From Paenibacillus alkalitolerans (GTDB taxonomy: Bacteria > Bacillota > Bacilli > Paenibacillales > YIM-B00363), in NCBI RefSeq assembly GCF_016482785.1, contig NZ_JAEMXM010000006.1, forward strand, positions 258,575-297,638: a stretch of 39,064 nt of DNA, in the 5' to 3' direction. The position numbers and the translations under genes were made by a program. Below, in pieces: positions 14,995-22,684 of this stretch (positions are counted from its first letter, which is position 1; each line of letters opens with the position of its first letter). Under the pieces are notes generated by a model. The model searched no databases, had not been told where the DNA came from, and saw only the letters and a list, made by a program, of their open reading frames with translations.

Positions 14995-15825
14995 CTATTC
15001 ATATGATTTTATTTCTGAATCTACCCATTTTCTCAAGTTGATAATTTGGTTATCCAATCGCTCCCCGCTAATCCGCCACAATCCACTTGTATTGGCCCAA
15101 ATCGTTGCATCGCACCCTAATGACCATATACTGTTCATCACATGAAAATAAGGAAGGGCTTCAATATCATTGTCGTTCAATTTCATAACTTCTTGATACC
15201 CTCTAATGTGAGAATCCCATCGAGATTGTCCGTTATCGAACTTCGTATACATGTATACTCCAAGAAGATCATATGCACACCAACCAGGACCACCTGCATC
15301 AAAATCATAAAAAGTTATACGATCCTGATCCGCTATATGAAGGTTGTCCAAGCGCTTATGCTGAGTATGAAAATGGGTAGATGCTTTGTGGAGTTTGGCT
15401 AACTCCCGTCCCAATCGAAAATAAAGATCATCGGAAAAAGGTGGACTGGGTTTTTCACCTTCTGCAAAATGGTATAAAACGATATATCTGAGTCCCTCTG
15501 GCGCAAATATTTGGTGGAGGAGATTCCCATCCTTTCTAGGGATCGGCAAAGATACTCCAACACCGCATTGATTAAGGTGGAGTAGAAAATCAAGTTCGTA
15601 TCTGAGTTCCGATTCTGTGCGCCAGTTTGCCCGGTATACTTTAACGATATATTTTCCTGACTGTGTTTTTACAGCATAAATATCATTTACATAAGCGCGT
15701 ATTAAAGTGCATTCTGAGATAACTCCAATTGAATATGCATGACTTATTTCCGCTGCCAAAGCATTGGGCGATAGAACGGAAGCAAGAACAGGTAAAGGCT
15801 TCTCTGTTTCTAACCGAGATTTCAT
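14995..15825 (-). CDS. Phosphotransferase-family protein lacking its catalytic loop
   Basis: About 276 residues of the APH/SrkA-like phosphotransferase family. The N-terminal ATP-binding lobe is present (DIYAVKTQSGKYIVKVYR), and so is the metal-binding DRITFYDFDAGGPGW followed by YDLLGVYMYTKF. Between KHKRLDN and HIADQDRITFYDFD, however, about 50-70 residues that normally include HGDLHGGN are missing without a frameshift. The protein should fold incompletely and be catalytically inactive. The ATG at 15823-15825 has GGGGGGAG ahead of it; the frame extends further upstream without support. It may be an expressed but degenerate gene. Confidence 0.75.
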   Translation of the reverse strand: MKSRLETEKPLPVLASVLSPNALAAEISHAYSIGVISECTLIRAYVNDIYAVKTQSGKYIVKVYRANWRTESELRYELDFLLHLNQCGVGVSLPIPRKDGNLLHQIFAPEGLRYIVLYHFAEGEKPSPPFSDDLYFRLGRELAKLHKASTHFHTQHKRLDNLHIADQDRITFYDFDAGGPGWCAYDLLGVYMYTKFDNGQSRWDSHIRGYQEVMKLNDNDIEALPYFHVMNSIWSLGCDATIWANTSGLWRISGERLDNQIINLRKWVDSEIKSYE

Positions 15826-15944
15826 ATAACTCCCCCCGACCCCGACGTTAATGACTATATAGTCCGGTTTTCCGCATTTGTTGAAATTCCTTTCGAAGTT
15901 TTCGGTTGTTAATCCCAATTGCTGTTGAAAGTATCCTTGAGTTG

Positions 15945-16005
15945 GGCAAATCTGCCCGTTTGTTGAACAAGCCTCTGTCAGTCCAAAACCGGAGGCTTCC
16001 TGCGT
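15945..16005 (+). repeat. Array repeat element at the amidase 3' end
   Basis: The left end is CAAATCTGCCCGTTTGTTGAAC. The core is AAGCCTC (15969-15975) with GAGGCTT (15992-15998), a perfect 7-bp stem. The right arm is not recognisable because it lies within the amidase gene, whose stop codon (15978-15980) is in the hairpin loop. It is the rightmost copy of the continuous array. Confidence 0.62.
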
Positions 16006-17417
16006 TTCGATACTTGTTCGTAAGCGTAAGCAAGGCGAAGCAATGCAGGTTCGCTGTAGGCCGTACCTACAAAAGCGATTCCGAACGGCATGCCGTCATC
16101 CCGGAAGCCGGCAGGAACGATGATCGAGGGGTAGCCGGAAACAGCTGCCGCATCCGTCACACCCGGACATAGCAGCGCGTCCAACTGATGTTCCCGAAGC
16201 AATCGGTCGATGCCTTCCTCCCGCGAGCGTCGCCAATCTCGCAGTCGGTCGTGGATATAAGCGGGCTCCGTCATGGTGCCTGACGTTTCGTATTGTGCCC
16301 GGAGGAGCAGCGTTTGCCCGTATTTCAAGGTTTGCTCGTAATGCCGATTGTTGAAATCGATGATGTCCTTCAGTGTCCGAATCGGATAATTCGGCGCTAA
16401 TCCGGCCAAATACCGGTTGAGCGCCGATTTGAATTCATATAGCAGAACGGTTGAGTTGGAGGCGATGTGCGTCAGGTTCGTCTGTTCAACGATGACTGCG
16501 CCGGCTTCTCGCATACTCACTATCGCTTCCGACAGCAACCGTTTCTCGTCTTCCGTGAAGTTAGCCTCGTATCCTCGATTGATGCCGACCCTGGCCCCAC
16601 GCAACCCATCCTTATCGAGAAAGTCTGTATAGTTCAGGCACACCCGCTCGCCGCTCCCCAGGGTCGCCTCATCCGCGGGATCTTCTCCGGCCATCGCACT
16701 CAGCAGAATGGCGGCATCCTGGACAGTACGGGCCATCGGCCCGGCAGTATCTTGCGTGTATGTGATTGGGATAATGCCCCTGCGGCTAACCAACCCAAGC
16801 GTCGGCTTGATCCCTACGACTCCGTTGCGGCAGGCCGGGTTGAGAATGGAGCCGGATGTTTCCGTTCCAACCGCACCGGCACACAGGTTTGCTGCAACTG
16901 CCGCGCCTGAACCGGAGCTTGAACCGCCGGGCTGCAGCTTGCCCGGTCCGTAGGGATTGAGCACTTGCCCACCCCTCGAGCTGTAACCGTTGGGCATACC
17001 GGTTGTCATGAAGTTGGCCAGTTCCGTCATATTGGTCTTGCCCAAAAGAACGACGCCTGCAGCTCTTAACCTTTTTACCAAAAAAGCATCTTCCATAGCG
17101 AACGAATCTGCAAGGGCAAGGGTACCGGCACTGGTATGCATGTTGTCCGCGGTATCGATGTTGTCCTTTAACAGGATAGGAATGCCGTGTAGAGGTCCTC
17201 GAAGTTTGCCCTGACGGCGCTCAGCATCAAGCCGTTCCGCAATATAAATAGCATCCGGGTTGATCTCCAGCACCGAGTTCAAGGTTGGCCCGGACTTGTC
17301 GATTTGTGCGATCCGCTCCAAGTACATCGCCGTCAAATCTCGTGAAGTTATCTCGCCGGAGTTCATCGCGTCTTGCATTGTTTTTATCGTTGCTTCTTCC
17401 AGTTGAAAAGTTGGCAT
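15978..17417 (-). CDS. Amidase-signature family hydrolase
   Basis: A 479-residue enzyme with the complete Ser-cisSer-Lys machinery of the amidase signature family: Lys84 in GIPILLKDN, the cis-serine in GGSSSGSGAA (166-172), and the nucleophile Ser190 in GTETSGSI. It should hydrolyse an amide bond; which one is not visible. The frame is open far upstream, but the ATG at 17417 follows AAAAGGAGA by about 8 bases. The last codons (KPPVLD) lie in the repeat hairpin. It is divergent from a MerR gene, and a symmetrical site lies between the two (17515-17530). Confidence 0.9.
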   Translation of the reverse strand: MPTFQLEEATIKTMQDAMNSGEITSRDLTAMYLERIAQIDKSGPTLNSVLEINPDAIYIAERLDAERRQGKLRGPLHGIPILLKDNIDTADNMHTSAGTLALADSFAMEDAFLVKRLRAAGVVLLGKTNMTELANFMTTGMPNGYSSRGGQVLNPYGPGKLQPGGSSSGSGAAVAANLCAGAVGTETSGSILNPACRNGVVGIKPTLGLVSRRGIIPITYTQDTAGPMARTVQDAAILLSAMAGEDPADEATLGSGERVCLNYTDFLDKDGLRGARVGINRGYEANFTEDEKRLLSEAIVSMREAGAVIVEQTNLTHIASNSTVLLYEFKSALNRYLAGLAPNYPIRTLKDIIDFNNRHYEQTLKYGQTLLLRAQYETSGTMTEPAYIHDRLRDWRRSREEGIDRLLREHQLDALLCPGVTDAAAVSGYPSIIVPAGFRDDGMPFGIAFVGTAYSEPALLRLAYAYEQVSKRRKPPVLD

Positions 17418-17514
17418 AGATGTCTCCTTTTCGGAAAGTTCTACCGACCATTCAATGTTCGCCGTTACAGGGCGGCTTCTACCACAGATCATAGCATAAA
17501 ATGGAAATGTGTAA

Positions 17515-17530
17515 CCTGCAATTTTGAAGG
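17515..17530. promoter_or_regulatory. Palindromic operator between amidase and merR genes
   Basis: CCTGCAATTTTGAAGG has the exact symmetry CCTNCAA-NN-TTGNAGG. Dyads of this size between -35 and -10 are typical for MerR-family regulators. On the minus strand TTGCAG inside the dyad may be a -35, with TATGCT or TATGAT downstream for the amidase gene. The symmetry is seen; the binding protein is inferred to be the adjacent MerR. Confidence 0.5.
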
Positions 17531-17628
17531 GTACCAGCAAGATTACGAAATGTATAAAAATGTCTTGCCAGCATTTAAGTTGGGGGATGATACTATATAT
17601 TAGGAATTGTGACACTTCATTCGATCCC

Positions 17629-18045
17629 GTGAAAATAAGCCAGCTTTCCAAAAAGACCGGTGTCAGCGCCCGATCGATCAGATATTACGAAAAGAAAAAG
17701 CTGCTCACTGCAAAGCGTTTAGATAATGATTATCGGGAATTCGACGAGGCTGACGTCAAGCGGATCAAAACGATCCAGATTTATTTGGAGCTTGGGATGT
17801 CTACGAAGGAAATTCTTGAAATTTTGAAGTGCCATGATGATTATTACGCTTATTCAGACAGCGATGGGTTCTGTGAGGAAATGCTCGAGGCCTACGAGGA
17901 AAAACGAGTAGAAATCGTCCAACAAATTCAGTCGCTGACTGCGGTACAGCAGAAGCTGGACCAACGTATTGAACAAATGAGAGTCCGACGGGCGCTGATG
18001 AGTAAGGTGAGCGGCTCCGCCGAACAAACAAGCAAAACTTCATGA
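17629..18045 (+). CDS. MerR-family transcriptional regulator
   Basis: About 138 residues: winged helix-turn-helix KISQLSKKTGVSARSIRYYE at the N terminus, the DYREFDEADVKRIKTIQIY wing region, then a long dimerising coiled coil. The region after the coil is short, so any effector domain is minimal. The GTG at 17629 gives the usual N terminus, but no clear ribosome-binding site precedes it; the frame is open upstream to 17524, with an ATG near 17587. A TTGCCA (17565-17570) and TACTAT (17591-17596) with a 20-bp spacer are possible promoter elements. It is divergent from the amidase and followed by a strong terminator. Confidence 0.85.
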   Translation: MKISQLSKKTGVSARSIRYYEKKKLLTAKRLDNDYREFDEADVKRIKTIQIYLELGMSTKEILEILKCHDDYYAYSDSDGFCEEMLEAYEEKRVEIVQQIQSLTAVQQKLDQRIEQMRVRRALMSKVSGSAEQTSKTS

Positions 18046-18063
18046 GCGGCAAAAGGTTTACGG

Positions 18064-18098
18064 AAAGGCACGGTCCATGTTATGGACCGGCCTTTTTC
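18064..18098 (+). terminator. Rho-independent terminator after merR
   Basis: CGGTCCAT and ATGGACCG form a perfect stem with a GTT loop, extended outward by AAAGGC/GCCTTT with a small mismatch, and followed by TTTTTCTT. On the minus strand it may also serve the dehydrogenase gene ending at 18143. Confidence 0.9.
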
Positions 18099-18142
18099 TT
18101 AAAAGTTCAGACAGATGCCGATGCCGCCTATTAGACTAAATC

Positions 18143-19066
18143 TTACTTCTTTCGAATCACTTCAGTGAGACGGGCAAACCCGTCCGTACCGTGGCCGGCG
18201 TCGATCGCACGCTTGGCAATATCGTTAGCTGCAATCAGTACGCTGGTATCGATGCCATGAGAATTCGCGGTATCAATAATATGCTCCATACCCGCAGCTG
18301 CCGAACGGAGGTTGGAGCCGTGTCCCGGGTATTGTCCTCTATCTACTTGCTCAGCCAGTCCGGCCATGATGTCCGGCAGAATGCTGCTAATGCCCTGAGC
18401 GAATGGAAGAAGTTCATTCGCGCTTATGTTCTCTGCCTTCGCCAGGGTGAGGGCATGAATATATCCGCTCATAGACGTCCAGAAAATATCCAGAAGCGAC
18501 ACATCATATGCGGCAGCCCGGCCAGGGTCTTCCCCGAGGTGCACGGAAGTACCGCCGATGCTTGCTAAAGTCTGGAGATGTGCTTGATAGGCGGCTTCCG
18601 TTCCGCTGTATAAGACGACGGCCGAGCTTTGGCCGATCGTAGTCGTCGGAGTCATGATCGCTCCGTCGAGGTATTCGATCCCGTGGACTGCGGCCCATTC
18701 GGCCGTTTGGCGTGCGCGAATCGGCGAGTCTGCTGTCAGATTCACCAAGGTGCGTCCCCTCAGAGCTTCTCCAAGCGGTCCGACGATCGCATGTACGACG
18801 TCATAATCGAGTACGCATACGATCGTCAGCGGGCTTGCCGCAACAGCTTCGGCGGCGGTCTCCGCGAGGACCGCTCCTTGAGCGGTAAGCGCATCGGCTT
18901 TGCCGGCCGTCCGATTCCAGACGGTTGTAGGATGTCCGGCCTTAAGGAAAGCTCCGGCCAGCGCACGTCCCATCGGACCAAGGCCGATTACTGTCACCGG
19001 TGCACGGTTCAGGGTATGAGTTTCGCTGTTATGGTTGAATTGTTGAATTTGTCCGGTTGTTGTCAT
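18143..19066 (-). CDS. Imine-reductase-like NAD(P)-dependent dehydrogenase
   Basis: A 307-residue protein of the beta-hydroxyacid dehydrogenase/imine reductase superfamily. The dinucleotide site is VIGLGPMG (26-33), with the NRT that follows the second strand (residues 51-53) suggesting NADPH. The C-terminal half (ALTLAKAENISANELLPFAQG) resembles the helical dimerisation domain of imine reductases. The ATG at 19064-19066 is preceded by GGAGGCGG at good spacing. A collapsed paralogue lies just upstream, and both probably read from the MerR-type promoter at 19351-19382. Confidence 0.85.
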   Translation of the reverse strand: MTTTGQIQQFNHNSETHTLNRAPVTVIGLGPMGRALAGAFLKAGHPTTVWNRTAGKADALTAQGAVLAETAAEAVAASPLTIVCVLDYDVVHAIVGPLGEALRGRTLVNLTADSPIRARQTAEWAAVHGIEYLDGAIMTPTTTIGQSSAVVLYSGTEAAYQAHLQTLASIGGTSVHLGEDPGRAAAYDVSLLDIFWTSMSGYIHALTLAKAENISANELLPFAQGISSILPDIMAGLAEQVDRGQYPGHGSNLRSAAAGMEHIIDTANSHGIDTSVLIAANDIAKRAIDAGHGTDGFARLTEVIRKK

Positions 19067-19117
19067 CAGAACCGCCTCCATATCTAAATACAAATTCTGA
19101 TCTTGATTTGCAATCCG

Positions 19118-19325
19118 TTAAACCGAGACCGGCTTCCGGAGCAGTTCAACTAACCTTGAAAGGCCATCAGCACCGTAGCCTCCCGCTACCCCGCGATTGA
19201 TCAGAAATGCTTGGGCCAGACCCCATCATACCTAAACCGATGACGGTCACCGGTGGGCGATAAACGCCGGTAGTGTTCCATTCATGGCTTACTACGGTAT
19301 TCTCGATTTGTGTACTTTCCTTCAT
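19118..19325 (-). pseudogene. Internally deleted paralogue of the imine-reductase gene
   Basis: The 5' part, with an intact GGAGGAG site, encodes MKESTQIENTVVSHEW and VTVIGLGMMG, closely parallel to the N terminus of the gene at 18143. The sequence then jumps in another frame to AFLINRGVAGGYGADGLSRL and VELLRKP, which matches the extreme C terminus of the same family (compare GHGTDGFARLTEVIRKK). About 700-750 bp of the middle are missing. Both ends of the gene are therefore kept and only the interior is lost. Confidence 0.8.
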
Positions 19326-19350
19326 TCGGTGTATCTCCTCCTTTGCCCTA

Positions 19351-19382
19351 ATCTTAAAAGGTTGACACTGTGTCAAAGTCAA
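19351..19382 (-). promoter_or_regulatory. MerR-type promoter with 15-bp palindrome
   Basis: On the minus strand, TTGACT (19382-19377) is followed after 19-20 bases by TTAAGA/TAAGAT. The spacer holds the perfect palindrome TTGACACTGTGTCAA (19362-19376). A long spacer containing a dyad is the hallmark of promoters activated by MerR-family proteins. It faces the dehydrogenase pseudogene and gene at 19325-18143. Which MerR acts here (17629 or 33312) is not known. Confidence 0.6.
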
Positions 19383-19476
19383 CTAGTATTTTTCATGTTG
19401 CAACAAAGGCCACCGAGCGTTTCCGGATTCTAAGCATGGATGCGTGTATGTTAAAATGGAACGAAGGAGGGTGCCG

Positions 19477-20022
19477 ATGGTGAAAAACAGATCGTATAAA
19501 CCACCGCTCATTGAGGAACGGTTTGAAATTATCGACGGCGTCCGTTACGAGTGTCAGCCTTCGCCTACGCTCAAACACCAACTGCTAGTCACCCAACTCT
19601 CAAATGCCCTGCATAGCGCCTGCCAATTGGACGGTATGATCGTCGTTGCTCCGATGGACGTCCATTTGGACGAGCAAAACATCGTCCAACCGGACGTTAT
19701 CTATGTATCGAACGAAAACTCGCACATTTTGAAAACGCGCATCGAAGGCGCTCCGGATTTGCTCGTCGAAATCTTGTCGCCTAGTACGGGCGAGCATGAC
19801 AAGGTGCGTAAAAAAGCGTTATACGAACGTTTTAGCATCAAAGAATACTGGATCGTTGATCCGCACCACAAGACGATTGACCAGTTCGTTCTTCAAGAAG
19901 GAAAATACGTTCTGGAGCAGACGTTCGGCTCCTCGGGAACGCTTATCTCGTCGAGATTCCCATGCGTATCGATTGAATTGCGCAAACTATTTGCAATTCT
20001 GGACCGTTTCCAGGAAGAATAA
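19477..20022 (+). CDS. Uma2-family (DUF820) putative endonuclease
   Basis: A 181-residue Uma2 protein, PD-(D/E)XK nuclease fold. Seen in order: the N-terminal YECQPSPTLKHQ, the metal-site PDVIYV (about residue 70), PDLLVEILSPST (about 95-106) and KKALYERFSIKEYWIVDP. All are diagnostic of the family. Nuclease activity is known only by fold for most members. AAGGAGG lies six bases before the ATG at 19477; the open frame begins earlier at 19444. It is a single gene convergent with the spoVR cluster. Confidence 0.88.
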   Translation: MVKNRSYKPPLIEERFEIIDGVRYECQPSPTLKHQLLVTQLSNALHSACQLDGMIVVAPMDVHLDEQNIVQPDVIYVSNENSHILKTRIEGAPDLLVEILSPSTGEHDKVRKKALYERFSIKEYWIVDPHHKTIDQFVLQEGKYVLEQTFGSSGTLISSRFPCVSIELRKLFAILDRFQEE

Positions 20023-20122
20023 GGCCATAAAATCTCATAGAGCATAACATCGGACTTTTTCATTGCGGTCAATAATTCTTTTTCCTCTTCATTTGCTGCC
20101 GGATATATATCCATAAACCTGC

Positions 20123-20146
20123 GCAGCGGCAATTTTTTGCCGCTGC
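20123..20146. terminator. Hairpin between convergent genes
   Basis: GCAGCGGCAA (20123-20132) pairs perfectly with TTGCCGCTGC (20137-20146) around a TTTT loop. It lies between the converging Uma2 and SpoVR genes, where a two-way terminator is expected, but no T-run follows on either side. The remaining bases of the 183-bp gap show no convincing gene. Confidence 0.45.
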
Positions 20147-20205
20147 AACAGCCAAAGTAATTTTTACTCCTCCATAGCGGCGACTTTTACAGCACGAGCA
20201 CCGGG

Positions 20206-21459
20206 TCACGACACCATCTGAATATTGTAACCGTCGTAGCAGTACCTCAACTCAGTATTGTCCTTGCCGCGCGTTTTCAGGTGCACCGGCCGTCCCCACA
20301 ACCGGTGCACGAGCGGCAAAGTGCGGTCCACATATTTGCGGTCAAGCTCCAGCCCTTCGTACCGGTGCAGAAGCAGGAGCTCGCCGCGGTCTCCGTAGTC
20401 ATCGTCCATCGCCGTGATGTAAGGATAGCCGCCATTGGTGCGCTGGCGGATCAGCGTGTCCCGGACGGAGGCAACGTCCTTATCGGTCACTCTGTAGACG
20501 TCGCCGTCGCGTCCGTACAGGAACAGATCCATCTCTTCCACAAGCTCTTTGCTCAAGTAATTGCGAAGAAACGACACGTCCGATTCCATTTCGCGTATAT
20601 CGAACAGAGCCTCTAGACCTTCCCGCCGCTCGATGTATTCCAGCATTCGCAGTCCAAGGTAATACGGGTTCAGACTTCCTCGGCCCGGCTGCACTACGCT
20701 CGAGTTCATCTTCGCGAACTCGACGATTTCCGCATCTTCGAGCTCCAACTGCCTCACAAGCCGCAGATGCCAGAACGTCGCCCATCCTTCGTTCAAGATT
20801 TTCGTCTCCATCTGCGGCCAGAAGTACAGCATCTCTTCGCGCAGCATGTACAGGATTTCCCGCTGCCACTCCTGGAGCGTCCTGCTGTTGCCTGCGATAA
20901 ACCCGACGACATCCTTCGTGCCGCCCTCCGTCTCGCTGAAGCCGCCCTTCCGCCCGAAGCGGATCTGCGGATCGATGTGCTCCTGGATCGCCAAGCCGGC
21001 GTCCAGCACACGCTCGACCTCATCGGGGCCATATTCCTGCTCGAACGCGCGCATTCGCGAAGCGAACACCGCCATTCGCTCAACCATCGTTCGGTCGGTG
21101 ACCGCGAACATTGCGTTATTCTTGAAAAAATCGCTGTGTCCCAGCACATGGGCGACGATCAGCTTATTCTGCAGAAGTGTGTTCCTATCAAGCAAGAACG
21201 CATAACAAGGATTCGAATTGATCACGAGCTCATAGATCCGGCTCAACCCGTAATCGTACTCCGACTTCATCCGTTGGTAGGCTTTGCCGAAGCTCCAGTG
21301 CGCGAAGCGGGTCGGCATTCCGTAAGCGCCGATCGAGTACAGCACCTCGGAAGGACACACCTCGTAACGCATCGGGAAAAAGTCCAGCCCTTCCCCGGCT
21401 GCCATATTCGTCAGGAGGCCGATCGACTGCTCCAGCCGTTCATAATCCGCTTTGTTCAT
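20206..21459 (-). CDS. spoVR: SpoVR-family protein
   Basis: A 417-residue SpoVR/YcgB-family protein. Diagnostic segments include the N-terminal GLDFFPMRYEVCPSEVLYSIGAYGMPTRF-like stretch (positions about 24-52), INSNPCYAFLLDRN, HVLGHSDFFKNN and the C-terminal GNPVLKT-equivalent HLKTRGKD. In Bacillus subtilis SpoVR is needed for normal spore cortex formation; its biochemistry is unknown. The ATG at 21459 follows GAGGAGGAG. It starts 14 bases after the yhbH stop and is the third gene of a prkA-yhbH-spoVR operon. Confidence 0.93.
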   Translation of the reverse strand: MNKADYERLEQSIGLLTNMAAGEGLDFFPMRYEVCPSEVLYSIGAYGMPTRFAHWSFGKAYQRMKSEYDYGLSRIYELVINSNPCYAFLLDRNTLLQNKLIVAHVLGHSDFFKNNAMFAVTDRTMVERMAVFASRMRAFEQEYGPDEVERVLDAGLAIQEHIDPQIRFGRKGGFSETEGGTKDVVGFIAGNSRTLQEWQREILYMLREEMLYFWPQMETKILNEGWATFWHLRLVRQLELEDAEIVEFAKMNSSVVQPGRGSLNPYYLGLRMLEYIERREGLEALFDIREMESDVSFLRNYLSKELVEEMDLFLYGRDGDVYRVTDKDVASVRDTLIRQRTNGGYPYITAMDDDYGDRGELLLLHRYEGLELDRKYVDRTLPLVHRLWGRPVHLKTRGKDNTELRYCYDGYNIQMVS

Positions 21460-21473
21460 GGCCCATCTCCTCC

Positions 21474-22667
21474 TCACCCTACTGCGGCTTCGCCGAAAAA
21501 GCTTTTCAGCGTGCGATACACATCCCCCTTCTCACGCAAAACCGCGCGGCTGAACGCCTCATTGTCAATGCTTGACATCGCATCCCACAGCCGTCCCCCC
21601 GTTCCGTGCCGGCGGATCTCGCCGTAGCCTAGCATGTTGACCCGGACCAGCATTTCTCGTACCAGGGCGGCTGTCGCGGCATTGTCCGAATCGAGGTTAT
21701 CGCCGTCGGAAAAGTGGAACCCGTACGCATTGTATCGGGAATGCGGAAAATCGCTGTCCAACAGCTCCAAGGCAAGCTTATAGACGGAGGAACACTTCGT
21801 TCCTCCGCTTTCCCCTTTGGTGAAAAAGTCTTCCTCCCCGACCCGTTTCGCTTCCATGTCATGGGCCAGGAAACAGATCTCAACCTCTTCATATTTTGTA
21901 CGCAGAAATCTGACCATCCAGAAGTAGAAGCTGCGGGCGATATATTTTTCAAATGTTCCCATGGAGCCCGACGTATCCATCATCGCGATTACGACGGCGG
22001 CGCTCTGAGGCTTGCGGATGTCCTCCCATGTTTTGAACCGCATATCCTCATTCCGGATCAGCCCATGGCCGTCATCCTGTCCCGCTGCGGCTTCATGGCC
22101 GTAAGTTCCGGCAAAACCGCTCAACGCCCTGCGCTTCATGGATTCGATCAACGTTCTCCGCTTGTCGATATTGCCCATCATGCCTTTGCGGCGGACGTCA
22201 TTGAACCGGATGTCCTCGACCGTTAGATCCGCTTCGCTTTTCGGCTTCAGCCGGGGGAGCTGCAAATCCTCGAAGATGAGCTCCGCCAGCTCGTCCACCG
22301 TAATGTCGGCCTCGTAATAATCGATGCCGGGCTGATCGCCGGCGCCTTCCCGTCCCTGCGCCTTCTGTCCGCTTCGTCCGGGTTGGACTTGTCCGATAAC
22401 GTCCCCTACTTCGGTCCCTCCGTTCCCCTGACCGACCTGATCCTTGTCCGTGTAATCGTAACGAAACTTCGGCTCGTCCATACTGCGTATCGGTACCTTT
22501 ACGATCCGGTCTCCCTGCGACGTAATGATCGTCTCCTCGCTGACCAAATCGGGCAAATTGCGCTTGATCGCTTCCTTAACCTTCCTCGTATGGCGCTGTT
22601 GGTCAAGCTCTCCTTTGCGGTGGAGCGACCAATCGTTCTGAGATAATACGAACAGCGGCTCATTCAT
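21474..22667 (-). CDS. yhbH: YhbH/DUF444 protein with VWA-like domain
   Basis: A 397-residue DUF444 protein. The C-terminal half has a von Willebrand A-type metal-ion site DTSGSM (231-236), and the central region is Gly/Gln-rich and probably flexible (about 78-115). Family members sit beside PrkA kinases in many bacteria and are tied to stress and sporulation, probably as adaptor or substrate. The ATG at 22667 is preceded by AGGGGGGAG and lies 18 bases after the prkA stop, indicating cotranscription. The frame extends upstream to 22742 inside prkA without support. Confidence 0.93.
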   Translation of the reverse strand: MNEPLFVLSQNDWSLHRKGELDQQRHTRKVKEAIKRNLPDLVSEETIITSQGDRIVKVPIRSMDEPKFRYDYTDKDQVGQGNGGTEVGDVIGQVQPGRSGQKAQGREGAGDQPGIDYYEADITVDELAELIFEDLQLPRLKPKSEADLTVEDIRFNDVRRKGMMGNIDKRRTLIESMKRRALSGFAGTYGHEAAAGQDDGHGLIRNEDMRFKTWEDIRKPQSAAVVIAMMDTSGSMGTFEKYIARSFYFWMVRFLRTKYEEVEICFLAHDMEAKRVGEEDFFTKGESGGTKCSSVYKLALELLDSDFPHSRYNAYGFHFSDGDNLDSDNAATAALVREMLVRVNMLGYGEIRRHGTGGRLWDAMSSIDNEAFSRAVLREKGDVYRTLKSFFGEAAVG

Positions 22668-22684
22668 TCGGCTCCCCCCTTCCT

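Noticed and set aside
4243-16005. The elements as genuine integron attC sites
   Set aside because: Layout and stop-codon overlap are similar, but the ends carry CCGTTAG in direct orientation rather than inverted GTTRRRY/RYYYAAC cores, and no IntI gene is visible.
4243-16005. The elements as a CRISPR array
   Set aside because: Spacing is irregular (hundreds to over a thousand bases), intervals are genes, and the repeats are too diverged; no cas genes.
20030-20132. Minus-strand frame containing DIYPAANEEEKELLTAMKKS
   Set aside because: Looks protein-like but starts in a hairpin, lacks a ribosome-binding site and runs into the antisense of the Uma2 gene; perhaps a relic, not supported as a gene.
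20767-21627. 286-codon plus-strand frame antisense to spoVR
   Set aside because: GC-rich shadow of a well-conserved gene; no start signals and a composition-biased translation.
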